Assembly (NCBI GenBank): GCA_020086605.1
Contig: JACBWW010000004.1
Coordinates: 7,194,743 to 7,258,742 of the forward strand
Length of the DNA stretch: 64,000 nucleotides
Direction: 5' to 3'
Source of the DNA: Lanius collurio
Lineage: Eukaryota > Chordata > Aves > Passeriformes > Laniidae
The notes under the pieces are model-generated. The model saw only the letters and a list, made by a program, of their open reading frames with translations. It ran no database searches and was not told the origin of the DNA. A program made the translations under genes and the position numbers. This document shows, one piece after another, positions 53,283 through 64,000 of this stretch. Position 1 is the stretch's first letter, and the number at the start of each line of letters is the position of its first letter.

Positions 53283-53352
53283 TTGGAATGGAATAGAATA
53301 GAATAGAATAGAAATATATTAGAATAGAAATAAAATATAAAGATATTAGAAT
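53283..53352. repeat. (GAATA)n microsatellite and decayed copies
   Basis: GAATGGAATAGAATAGAATA and further GAATA units, then decayed ATTAGAATAGAAATAAAATA text. Confidence 0.9.
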
Positions 53353-56300
53353 GGATTAAAAAATTATAAAAATGCTTAAAATAATGATTTTTATATCTAG
53401 CTAATTTTGCAGTGTAAACACAATGTATTCTTGCACTGCCTTTCCTTTAAGTACCAACTTAAAGGAAAACTGCCAAGCCATGACATTTATTGCAAAACTC
53501 CTACTGAGCTCTAAGATGCAAACCTGGATTTCAAGCCTGCCTTTTTGCTGTATTTGGTGGGACTGGAATTGCCCAGGCCAAGTAACTGATTATTAAAACC
53601 TTAAAGTAAAATATTACATTAAGTGTCAGAAGGAGCAACCTTCTACTGCAAAAGCAGTGGGAAAGTACTTTGCTGCAAACCCAGATAAATATCAATTGAA
53701 GTTACTTTTATAATAGCTCCCAAATTAAACCAGTCTTATTATTTGCATTATTCTAGGATGTTGGACTCGAGATATCTTTGTAAGGATGCAAAATTAACTG
53801 GCAAATCAGACCAAGAATGCTGAATTTCTAAGAAGCTCATTGCATGTACTTAGTATTATCAAGTTAAATTTTGGAACTGACCTCATCTGCTGTGTGATAA
53901 GATTTAATTGTATCATATGGTTCATTAGGGAAGAGGCCCATAAACTCTTGCTGAAACTAAACTGAGTGCCTTTGTGAAGTATGTTTATAAAAATTCGTTT
54001 CCTGGTGTTTAGAGGGAAAAAATATTTTTTGTCTCCTGTATACCCACTTGAAGGACTGCAAACATCTTGTTTAACACAGGTATAATTCCATTATTTTGAC
54101 ACTGAACAAGGAACAAAATTCCAAAATAAATACAGCTGTAGGAAATCAGACCTGTTTTCTGCAGATCACAATCTTCAGCCAAGTAAGTCAATGCCAGCAC
54201 AGGCTCTGACTTCACTTTCTTCAGGGTTTTAGCCAGGATCCTTTGTCATCCAAGCTTGCATGTGAGAAATTTTAAAATAACCCACTAAGAAAAGAAAAGA
54301 TTATGGATAATGCAGCCAGAGTGCATCACTCAAATGGAGTTTACAGACAGCTTATAAGCCAGAGCTCTAAAACACAGTACAGTTTTTTGGATGGTGAGCT
54401 CCTTGGGACTGAAAGCAATTTTTAGCTTCCTTTTTTGGGACACTGAGATGCTTCTTTCATTGATGGACTACTTACAGATAAGAATCCAAATTACTCCAGT
54501 GAATGGAATTAGTGAGACATTAAACTTGTGAAAGTTTTTTTCCCACCATCTCTGCCCATTTAGCCACCAGCATTATGGCTGGTGGTGGGCAGCTAGAGGC
54601 CCTAAGACTCCTTTCTAAGCAGTGCATCCCTTTGCTAAGGAAAAGAGATAATTTAAAAGGCATGTAACACTCCTGTGCGTCCTGAGTACCTGTCCACTCC
54701 CCAGTCTCAAGTGTTCTGCTGCTACAGGGTCCCAAACCTCCTGGCTGCTCTGTGCCCATCTTTTCCAGTTCTACACCTTCTTTATTTGCACCTAAATTGC
54801 TACAAACAATAAAAGACCAGTTAAATTTCTCAGCTTTAACAGATACATCTGACTTCTGCTTTTGCTTCACAATTTTTAGCTATGAATAAAACTAATTAAG
54901 GCATGCAAAGAAGCCACAGGGTCAGAACATTTCAGAACACGGTCACTAATAATCTAAAACTGTGGTCATAATGTCTGGATTTTAAAGTCTGAAAGAGCCA
55001 TGGGAAGGAAAGTCAACTTTTTTCTGCACTTAAATTCACATGTAGAAATGTTTCCAGTTTAATTTCTACATCTCTTTTCATTTAAACTATCCACAGTTTC
55101 TGGAAACAGACTAGCAAATCCTGAAATTGGTATTTGAGAAGTGGTGTGATTATTATTCCAGTCTGATCCAAGACCTAAAAGAATTTCTAATTTATCATAT
55201 CAAGGTTTCCTGATGAGTAGCCATGAGGGAGATTTCAAAGGTCAGGAGAAATGAAATGCAGATTTAAATTCAAATTAATCAGAGGCAGACTCCAGACTGG
55301 CTTACACTTACATGGGTAAACTATGGTCTATATATCACTCCAAAACATGGAAACGTGATCTAGAATTGAATTTCAGAGCACTGAACAAAATAAAAGCCAT
55401 AAGAAAAAAGCTGTGGCTGAAGGTGAAAATCCCTCAGCAGAGTCTGGGGAGCAACAGAGCAGGGAACTGGGGGGAAAATGACCCCTGAGTCTACCTGGCC
55501 AGTCCTTATCACACACTGGGGCAGGGGGAAAGCTGCTCTGATTGATACCATTGTTAGCTTCAAGATGGTTTTCCATGGTCAGATCACTGACTTGCCACTT
55601 TTCTGGGATTTGACATTTTTTTCAGAGTGGGAAGTGATCCTTAAGGACCTGTAGCCACAGCTTTAGGAATGTCTGTGCTGTGGCACAGAGACCATGATGC
55701 TGACCAGGTCTGAGGCTTAGAGATTTTATATGACAGCTGTAGAAAGTCTGAAAGATTTGGTCAAAAGTTTGTCAGGCATATAGAAGATCTGGTAGATGTG
55801 TTTGCTTTATTTAATCCATATATTTGCCCATTAAATAATTCAGAAGATGTTATATTAAACAGACTTCAGAGAAAAGTGATGGAAGTGCATTTGCTGAAGC
55901 AAGAGCTTGTATAATGAGACATTCCATAAAAGAAGCTGGACTTTTAAAGTCAGAATGGATTAAGGGCATGAATTCATGTGTCCCATGAGAACTTATTATA
56001 AACTCGAAGGACATTCAGAGACCTTCAGCAAGAAGCAGCTCTCACACTTGAGTTTAATTTTAGTACCATTGCAGTTGTAAATAAATTGGTTTTGTAATTG
56101 TTTCAGTGTGGGTAAGAATTTTGTCTGATCACCCAATTAGCAGTATGGGGGTTTTGTAAAGAATGAGAAATGTATTACGATTATTTTGTGCACTTCTAAA
56201 CATAAAAATATTGTATCTATAAAAATTACCCTTTTCTTTTAAGGCTACAAAAAAAAAAGAATTTAAATGATACCAAATAAACCACTTTGAAAAAAGCCTA

Positions 56301-56827
56301 TCTGCACCATTGTTAAAACACAGTCAGCTTGGACACTGATAACAACCTCATCATATTCATGGCTGATTTCATATTCTCATTCAGTAATAATAGTATTATG
56401 ATCACTTTAACTACTGCTTTGCCAAGGCTGCAGGAAAATTATAACCTGCCTGAAAGTAGTACCTTCAGAAGAAGTAAAATAAAGAAACCCAAACTGGAAA
56501 CTTTCCCATTAGTCCCCAATTGCAGGTGAGGGTCTTTTTCCCCAAACCTGGCTGCAGGCACAGCAGAACAGTGAGGATGAGGGAGATCTCCTGCTGCCAG
56601 CACCTCAGGCTTGTCTACCCTTTAAAATTTCGTTTTCAGAGCCCTGCATTTAACTTTCATTAAGAATTAAAAAAACAAAGGGCTGTATAAATGGTCACTA
56701 TTTTCATCCCTCTTTCATTTTTCTGTAACAGAAATAAGTTGTCTCCTCTATTTATTTTAAAACTCTTTTTGATCTGTCCAGCATTATTCCTGCTTTGGAC
56801 ATGAGCTGTTCTAGGTGTGTGCATATT

Positions 56828-56960
56828 GTGATAGAATAGAATATTTCAGTTTGAAGGGACTTACAGTGATCACTTTGTCCACCCAGGCTGCTCCTGTAGG
56901 ATGAACTGCTTTTGCTCAGCTCAGGGGCAGGAGATTTTAAGTCTCACCCATTAGCCGTGC
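56828..56960 (-). mobile_element. Diverged CR1-like 3' fragment
   Basis: ATAGAATAGAATATTTCAGT followed by TTGAAGGGACTTACAGTGAT resembles the complement of an avian CR1 3' end. Only the first 70 bases match convincingly; the right boundary is uncertain. Confidence 0.55.
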
Positions 56961-57545
56961 CTGCTGCCAGGGAGACACTTTCCTGTGATTCTTCAGCGAG
57001 GTTTGACCTCTGGTATGATACAGGTGAAAGACAATGACTGATCTGAGGCCTGGATCTCATTTAATGATTCTGCTAATGAAGTCACATGTGGACAGGCAGC
57101 AGCTTTCATCAGTTGTCCATTTTTTCCTGCAGCAACTGCTGTGTTTTAGGTTTGCAGCCAGAGTTATGCAGGATTGTAGGACAGAGTCTGAGAAGAGGAA
57201 ACATTAAGCTCTCTCAGGCACCAGATTGCCCTCTCATCACAAGTTTAGTATTAAATAATGATATAATTAGTTAACATAATGATTTTTATTTTAAAAATAT
57301 CTGATATAATTTATCAACTGCAAACTAATTTCACTTTTCCTGTCCTATGAATTTAAGATTCATGTAAGACTGATCATGCTGTAAGTGAAAGCAAGTCCTA
57401 TTTTTACTTAGTCAGAGAAGTATTTGCAGTGTGCTAAAGCTATAGTTGAATTTCTTATGTTCCAAGCCTTTTGCATTTCAGTTGTCAAATACAAATACAA
57501 AAGTTGCACTTCTGAGATGTTTAAACTTCTGGTGTTGTATTGTTT

Positions 57546-57562
57546 CTTTTTTTTTTTTTTTA
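57546..57562. repeat. Poly-T tract
   Basis: Run of T interrupted only at its left edge. Confidence 0.8.
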
Positions 57563-59224
57563 AATGAAACTATCAGCCTAATATTTAAAGCACTTTAATG
57601 ATATGATCAAAAAAAAAAGTTCTCCTTATTTTATTTTCACTTTGTTTGTCTGCTGTAGATACAGATCTGCCATCTCTTGCCTTGTACAGGTCTCTCAAAG
57701 GGCAGGGACAATTTTCCTCAGATTAAAGCAGGAAACTAGAGTATTTTAGCACTATCACAGAAAAGAGCAGGAGTGTGTGAAGTTGTTGAAACAAGGCTTG
57801 GTATCCCCAAAGGCTCAACCCTTCTTTATCCCAGGGGCAGTGAAGGGGAGGGGCAGTATAGCATAAGACATTTTTCCTCCATCAGCACCCCCACTTCTGA
57901 CTGGGACCATATTTCCAGGCTCATGCTGGTGACTTGGTAATTCGTGTCTCCCTGTATCTAGGGAGGGATGAGGCCCTGTCAGGGATGAGGCCAGTCATTG
58001 TTTTCTCTTTGGGGTGCTGAAATAGGGACACCTGTTAATGAGAAAGTTGACCAAGGACACCAGCCCCATTGACAGTAACTATTTAGCAGCTGTCAGGCAG
58101 TAATGACTCCCAGTCACTCCTGCCTCTTCTGGGTTTGAACCAGTACCTCAAGACAAAGGCCTCATATCTCATTACTGCCACTCCCTTCAGACAGCCCACT
58201 CCCTCCTAGCAGATGTCTATTGCATTAGTGTCAAAATCATGTGTTTAAAGGAAGAAGTTTGCAAAGGTACATCTGTCCAGCACCTAAAAGCACCCTCCTG
58301 CACCCAGAAAGTTCTGTCTCAGGCTGCCAGCTGCCAGGGAGGCACTGCAGGGTCTATCCCCATTGTGGGCTCCTGCACTCCCACATCCCTTTGCCTCCCA
58401 GTGCCCAGTGTACTTTCAAACCAAAAGTCTTTATTACATTCTTATTAAAAGCACTATGTGTGAACTTTTAAAATAGCTGGGGGATAAAGGAAGGGGCACC
58501 AAATTACAGACAGGTATAAAATCCATTCAAGTTATCTCAGCTGCTTCCACTTACCCTAAGAGAGGATTCAGCTCATCCAGTGAAACTAAAATGAGTAGGC
58601 TTACCTGTCTAACATACCTGATAAGTACAAAGGCTGCAAAATAATCTTCCTCTAAGGACATACATGAAAATAGCATCAGCCAAACACATTTTGGCTTCAC
58701 TTTATCAGGAGTCTGATCCTGACAGTATTCAGTAGTGAGCACTAGCCAAGCTGTGTTTACAAGCTCCAAAACAATATGTTTCTGGGATAGAAATGGCAAT
58801 AAAATGTTACCTGAAGACACTACATGCAAAAATAGCTCTTACATCTTACTCTTTCTCTTCCCCCTGCTTTCAGCCTGGCAATGCTGAGCTCTGCCTACAG
58901 AAATGAATAGCTCCTGCTCTGGTAGGAATGCTGCTTCCAGCAGGGCTGGTGCTCCACAGTGGGCAGGGTTCCCTCCCAAGCCCCACGGCAGCTTTTCCAG
59001 TCTGTCAGGTCAGGTAAGTGAAGTGAAGAACAAAAGTGTGTCTGTGTGCAGGAAGGGGAAGGGACGGCAGCAGTGACTTGTGGCTCCAACAGCCCACCCT
59101 GCCCCTGCCCCCACCCCCAGCAGTGAGGAGAGACCTTTGCTCATGGGTTAAAGCATGGGAAGCACTGCTGATGTTGGTGGTGAGGTGTAAGAAGAGAGTT
59201 GACATGTCTCTCAAAGCCTGTGTA

Positions 59225-59262
<38 letters not shown>

Positions 59263-59305
59263 TTATTATTATTGTTGTTGTTGTTATTATTATTATTATT
59301 ATTTT
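59225..59305. repeat. Compound (TAC)n(TAT)n(TGT)n(TAT)n microsatellite
   Basis: About twelve TAC units grade into ATT, then GTT, then ATT trinucleotides, all with the same 3-base period. Confidence 0.95.
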
Positions 59306-59840
59306 ACAGTTCATATGACAGTCACTTTTGTGGTCCCCAGTTGCAGATTCCAGGCCATGCAGGGTAATAGTGACTGCAGAAAGTCTTCCTCTCTGATCAG
59401 AAAATGTCTCAAGGACACCAGACTTGCATCTAGGAACTATTTGCTCTGGATAATCTGTGCAAGAGCAGCAACAGCAATCCTTCTGTACAGTAAACCGTGC
59501 AAGATGGTGGCACGCTCAGTGATCAAGGGGGTAGGAAAGGGAGGTGCATCACAGATCTCACACAGATGTGGTTCTGGGAACTGTTATGGCAGCAGATAGG
59601 CTTGAGAGGTTGAGCAGATATGAGGTGGCCAAAGGGGCTGTCCCATGTGCAAAAGAATCAGGAGAGACTCTGATCCCTGCTGCCCAGCCATCACATACAA
59701 TGCAGGAGTGAGCTGTGGCACAGGGTGGTGAGAAGCAGGAGATGTGATGGCTCCTGAGGGATATTTTTATTGCTCCCTGAGGAGTTAGGTCTAACCTAGA
59801 CACATGTCCCAAATTACCTGCCAAAGAAGTTTCCAGCTCC

Positions 59841-59858
59841 TTTTTTTTTTTTTTTTAC
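59841..59858. repeat. Poly-T tract
   Basis: About 18 T followed by T/C-rich sequence. Confidence 0.85.
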
Positions 59859-60749
59859 TTTTTCTTTTTCCAGTCCTCTCTCTCTTTTCATTACTTGCAC
59901 AGGGTTTACATGGAAATATGCCTCCCAGTTCAGGTAGCATGAAAACTTCCTTTCTCCAGCCTCTCTCCTTCACTATTGTCTGCAGGTGCCTCAGCTGCAG
60001 ACGAAACAGAAGTACCATGTATAGCAGTAGCTCCTCTTTATCTTGGCACAGAGAAATTCACTGCATGGGACTATTTCTAGTCCAAATACAAACTTATTGA
60101 AACAAGCAGAGTTAAGGTAAAGCTTTGGAAGCTTTATGGGCAGACTGGACACAGCCTTCTGCTGGTGGCAATGCGTGATGCTCCCTTTTTGCACTACACC
60201 ATTTGCCACAGCCCTGCCATATTTTCTACTCTTGAGCCTCCAGCTGAAGGGCAGCTCAGGATCAGAGAGCCAGTCCACAGGCCCAGCTAGAAACTCCAGG
60301 AGGGTTGTTCAGTCCACTGCGCATTTTAACAGGCAGGCAACCAGACCAGAGTATCCTCGTCAATAGGACTGGTCCTTGTGGGTGATGCTGTTGGTGATCC
60401 CAGCAATAAGCCTGACCTAAAGGACAGGGGTTAAGCTGCAGGGAGCAGGTGTAATAAATGTGCTTTGATTTGCTCTGTTCAGCAGCAACTTTGGTTTCCG
60501 GAGCTGTCAATTCTGGAAACTTTCCTGAGCATTACATTCACTTCTAATGAAGGCAAAGCAGGGAGTACAACAAATAAGCTCAAATGTGCAAGTAGAACTG
60601 ATCAATTAAGCCTGGTACATCCTGCATGCTAGCAAAATCAATGTACATCATGGTTGAAAAGTAGTATCTGCAAAACAAAGCTTGAGTTGTACCCAAAATG
60701 TAAACCCTTGAGTTTGTCTGCTCTGGAAATGAAGGAACAAATACAAGAT

Positions 60750-61110
60750 TATAAATACGGGGATCTTTGCTGCTCTGGCTGCTCGGCGCTAGAATGGCTC
60801 CTGTGTCTGACAGATTATCTCCGCGCCACTAAAAATGATCAGAGCCCTAAGGCAATTAATTCCTCCCTTTCAGAGTTTTACTTCTGCGGCAACAACGATT
60901 GCCATGGACAATAACGTGGGCCGCCGAGAGGGGCGGGTTTGGAGCGGAGGTAAACAACCGCTGGCAGATAATGAGCGGTGAATACAAAGGCACGGCAACC
61001 TGCTTGCTGGAGAGAAAAGCCCAAACCAGACCAGCGTTTCTGTGACCCACTGAGCCGTGGGAAAGGCTTCATCACGCTGGTGAAGGGGTGGGAAATAAAA
61101 CAACAGCCAG
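60750..61110. promoter_or_regulatory. Candidate conserved non-coding element (enhancer-like)
   Basis: High CpG retention (ATTATCTCCGCGCCAC, TTCTGCGGCAACAACGATTG, GGGCCGCCGAGAGGGGCGGG) with homeodomain-type CAATTAATT and a SOX-type GGACAATAAC. All frames are short and match no family. About 16.7 kb upstream of the HHIPL1 CpG island. Confidence 0.35.
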
Positions 61111-64000
61111 TGGCACGCTGGGAAAGGTGCCTCACCTCACATTGGCAATCTGAACGTCCCACACCACCTGGACATCCCCCGGGCTCCCGTGGGTGGGCAG
61201 TGGTGTCCTGCCTCCTCTTTATGTTCAGGCGGCATCCCCACTGGTAATGGTGACTCTTGTCTGGCAGTGGCGGCAGATGTGGGCAGAATGCAGAGAGGCA
61301 ACAGAGTCACCTGCCAGGAGGACCTGCTGCGGTCACCCAGGCCAGGAAGGGGATTTCAGCCACCCTAAAAGGTGTGTTGACTGAGACCGCCTGTTAGGTC
61401 TAAAATGACTCCACCTTCCAGCTTGGTTCACGTTTGCAGAGCCCATCACGCAGTCCCCAACCCCTCACCACGGAGCTGGCAAGGTGTCAGTGTTCCCAGG
61501 GCATCCCTTGCACAGCACCCAGCCTGAAATATCAGACCCAGCATGGGTCACCGGTCCAAACTAAGGGCTGAGAAAAATACCATAGAGAACAGATCTGCAA
61601 ACTCCAGAGGATTTTTTACTTTCACACACACAAGAAGAGACAAGCTGGAAGTGCTACTTTCATATCAGAAGTGTAAGTGTGATTTCCTGGAGGGCTTTCC
61701 CTCACTCAATTCAGTGTGATGGTAAGGGCCCTTTGGAAAAACACGAGGCTGTCTTTGATCAAAAACATCCTCAGAATTCCCAGATCCCTGATGAACCAGC
61801 AGCATAAACACCCACTCTCCAGCCTTTGCTTTGGACTTAATTGTTTTGAAAGGCAGTCACTATCACAAACAGAAAGTGATCCATAGCCTGGAGACCTGTG
61901 ACAGCAACCTGGGTTCTGCAACATCTCTGCACTGGAATGAGCACAAAAGGAAGGGCACTTTTTGTTGCCCCTTTTTCCAGTCTGGGCCAAATTTAATTTC
62001 ATTCCATTTCAAATACCACACAAGGCAAAGGTAACAGGTAGCAGGTAACATTGAAGCACAAGGTAGCATTGAAGCACAAGGAAATACCTGCGTTTTTTGC
62101 ATCACCTCACTTCTTGTAACACTTGCAGTTCTTCCTTGGAAAGACTGATGATGGATTTTGTGGAAGAAAGAAATTTGTGGAATATTAATTTTTGTGCAGA
62201 ATGTACTAAAATTGGGTGTTGTCACTTAGGCCACTGTTCCTTTAAGTTGCACTGCTTGACACTATGAATTATTCAGATATCTCTATGATATATAGAACTG
62301 GTGTCAGCATTTTAGGGCATGACTCTCCTTCTTATCTCTTATAAAATCCCAGTGGCTTCATTGAGCTATAAAAGGCAAAATAAGGTCCTCAGCAGCATTG
62401 TTGTCTTGCAAGCAGAAAATACACTTTACCGCTGAGTGAAGAGTACCAACAGGCCTTGCTTATAGTATAAAACCACGTATTTGTAAATCCCTAGTGCATC
62501 AATAAATCTAAAAGGTCATTTGTTCATCTGGGAATGAGAAATCAGAGTGTAATGAAGATGGGGGATAGTGTAACATTGCCTATTTTCTCTATTGCAGAAT
62601 TACTCAGGTTGCATCGACCTCATGCTGTTAATACCAATGGGTTCATCTGCTCGAACAGTGAGGTGTCTGTCCTGCAGCCAGCAGTGCTGAGCCTGAGCAC
62701 AGAGCTGTGCCAGGGAAAAGGAGGGTGCGTGTGGAGTGAAGGAGCCCAGAATAGCCCAGGGGCTGCTGTATCCCCCAGGACACAGACTGTTCAGGGGCAA
62801 TCTGTCGAGCTCAGAGGCTGACTGGGCTACAACCACTTGCCATGAAATTGAACGGTCCCTGGGAATAGTGCTGATAATTTTTTTTATCCTTGCATTGACT
62901 TTTTAGCCTGTTTTTAAACCAATGATGCCAAAGAGAATTCAGTTGAAACTATTATAAATTCATTGTTGAGCATGGAAGAGCATTCACTCTGCCTCTCCAA
63001 AACTGAGGCTTTGATAGAGCTGTAAGAGAAACAAGGACAGAGGTGGCAAAAAGAAAAAAAAAAGCATGTGATGTGAATATATTTTTGGCAAAACCACATT
63101 TTAAATCACCAGTGGCTTAAATAAGAGAGGTCTAAATCCCTGGAGTTTCCTGTGCCTTGTCAGTGGCTGGGTGCTGCACATTCAAGAAAGATGCAACTAT
63201 GAACCAGGTAGGGTTTTGTCTGGCAAAATAACCTCCTGCAAGTTCCTCAGCCTTCAGGAACCAAGTTCTGCCCCCACATATGCAGAGCCCCACCCCACTG
63301 TGAGCTCTGTGTGTAACTCAGGGCAGAATTTGTCCTCAGTGATGCACTCTGAAGTCGGGGTAACAGGGCTGCAGTTTAGTGATCCTAAGGCAGATGTAAA
63401 TTCTTACCTTCCATTTCTCCCATCTATTTGCTGAAACACTTGTGTAGGTATTTACATAAGGGGTATTTACAAAAGGCAAAGACATACCAGGCTATCTCTG
63501 GCCTTCTTCCTGTGTTAGATAGGATGGTAAATATTTTTGGAAGGGATGTAAACCTTAATGCTTCTGGGAAGAAGCCAAGCGGTACCAGATGGCAGAGAGG
63601 AGGAAACATCCTATGAGCAGGTTTTTCATAGTATTCTCCTGAGCATCTGGTATTTGCCACTGGCAGAGACAATACAGGGGCCAGCACTCTGATCCTGTCT
63701 GTGTATCTCTCTATTCCTGCTATTGACTGTTTTCTTACCTATTCAGAATAACTTTTGTAAAATTTTTTCTTGGCACACACTTGGATCCAAAGTCTCAGTG
63801 TCTCTCCTCTTTGGGTAGATGATGGTGGAGGATGTGACAGCTCCCCAGCACATGGCCTCAGCTCACAGTCATGTGGCAATCCTGATGATTCAAATCTTGT
63901 AAGTTAAGTTCAGAGATTTTTCTAAATACTTTAAAAAAATTACTCTGATATTGTGTAGAGCCTTCTGAGTGCACAATGAAGTTGGATCCCCACTACACAC

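Larger units (their letters stand above)
44301..64000. other. Gene-poor right flank
   Basis: No coding exon of a known family recognised on either strand. It contains simple repeats, an old SINE-like and CR1-like relics and two CpG-holding candidate non-coding elements, listed separately. In human the next gene beyond HHIPL1 is CCDC85C, tens of kilobases away and divergent; none of its exons is visible. Confidence 0.5.

Noticed and set aside
59036..59599. 187-codon open frame with a tyrosine run
   Set aside because: Created by the TAC/TAT microsatellite; flanking residues have no similarity.
44300..64000. Exons of CCDC85C, expected by synteny
   Set aside because: No coiled-coil coding exon or other recognisable CCDC85C segment seen; it probably lies beyond the right edge.

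Overview
The window looks like avian nuclear DNA. Evidence: two multi-exon vertebrate genes with GT-AG introns and bird-like short introns, several CR1 LINE 3' ends ending in ATTCTAT-type repeats, and CpG-island promoters. I cannot assign a species. No bacterial, plasmid or phage features, no CRISPR array and no intact viral gene are visible.

Layout, left to right: (1) 1-4342, non-coding flank and probable 3' UTR of the next gene. (2) 4343-17054, minus strand, a complete 15-exon cholesterol 24-hydroxylase gene (CYP46A1, 501 codons plus stop). All splice phases join, and the P450 I-helix, ExxR and heme-cysteine motifs are intact. (3) 17055-17226, GC-rich CYP46A1 promoter, directly followed by a CR1 insertion (about 17231-17622). 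(4) 17623-25289, intergenic, with simple repeats and a possible LTR relic. (5) 25290-39429, minus strand, exons 2-9 of HHIPL1 (hedgehog-interacting protein-like 1): folate-receptor-like region, glucose/sorbosone-dehydrogenase-type beta-propeller and a C-terminal SRCR domain. (6) 43715-44111, a 397-base run of N beside a CpG-rich edge, which very probably hides HHIPL1 exon 1 and its promoter. (7) 44300-64000, a gene-poor stretch with repeats and a few candidate conserved non-coding elements, notably around 60.75-61.1 kb and 47.4-47.8 kb.

In human chromosome 14q32 the order is CCDC85C, HHIPL1, CYP46A1, EML1, with HHIPL1 and CYP46A1 on one strand. The window reproduces the HHIPL1-CYP46A1 pair in the same relative orientation, so EML1 would lie off the left edge and CCDC85C off the right edge. 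The two genes share no pathway step: CYP46A1 turns over brain cholesterol in the endoplasmic reticulum, whereas HHIPL1 is a secreted protein. No new protein system was found. The most informative points are the recovered short CYP46A1 exons, the gap over HHIPL1 exon 1, the CR1 at the CYP46A1 promoter and the candidate regulatory elements.
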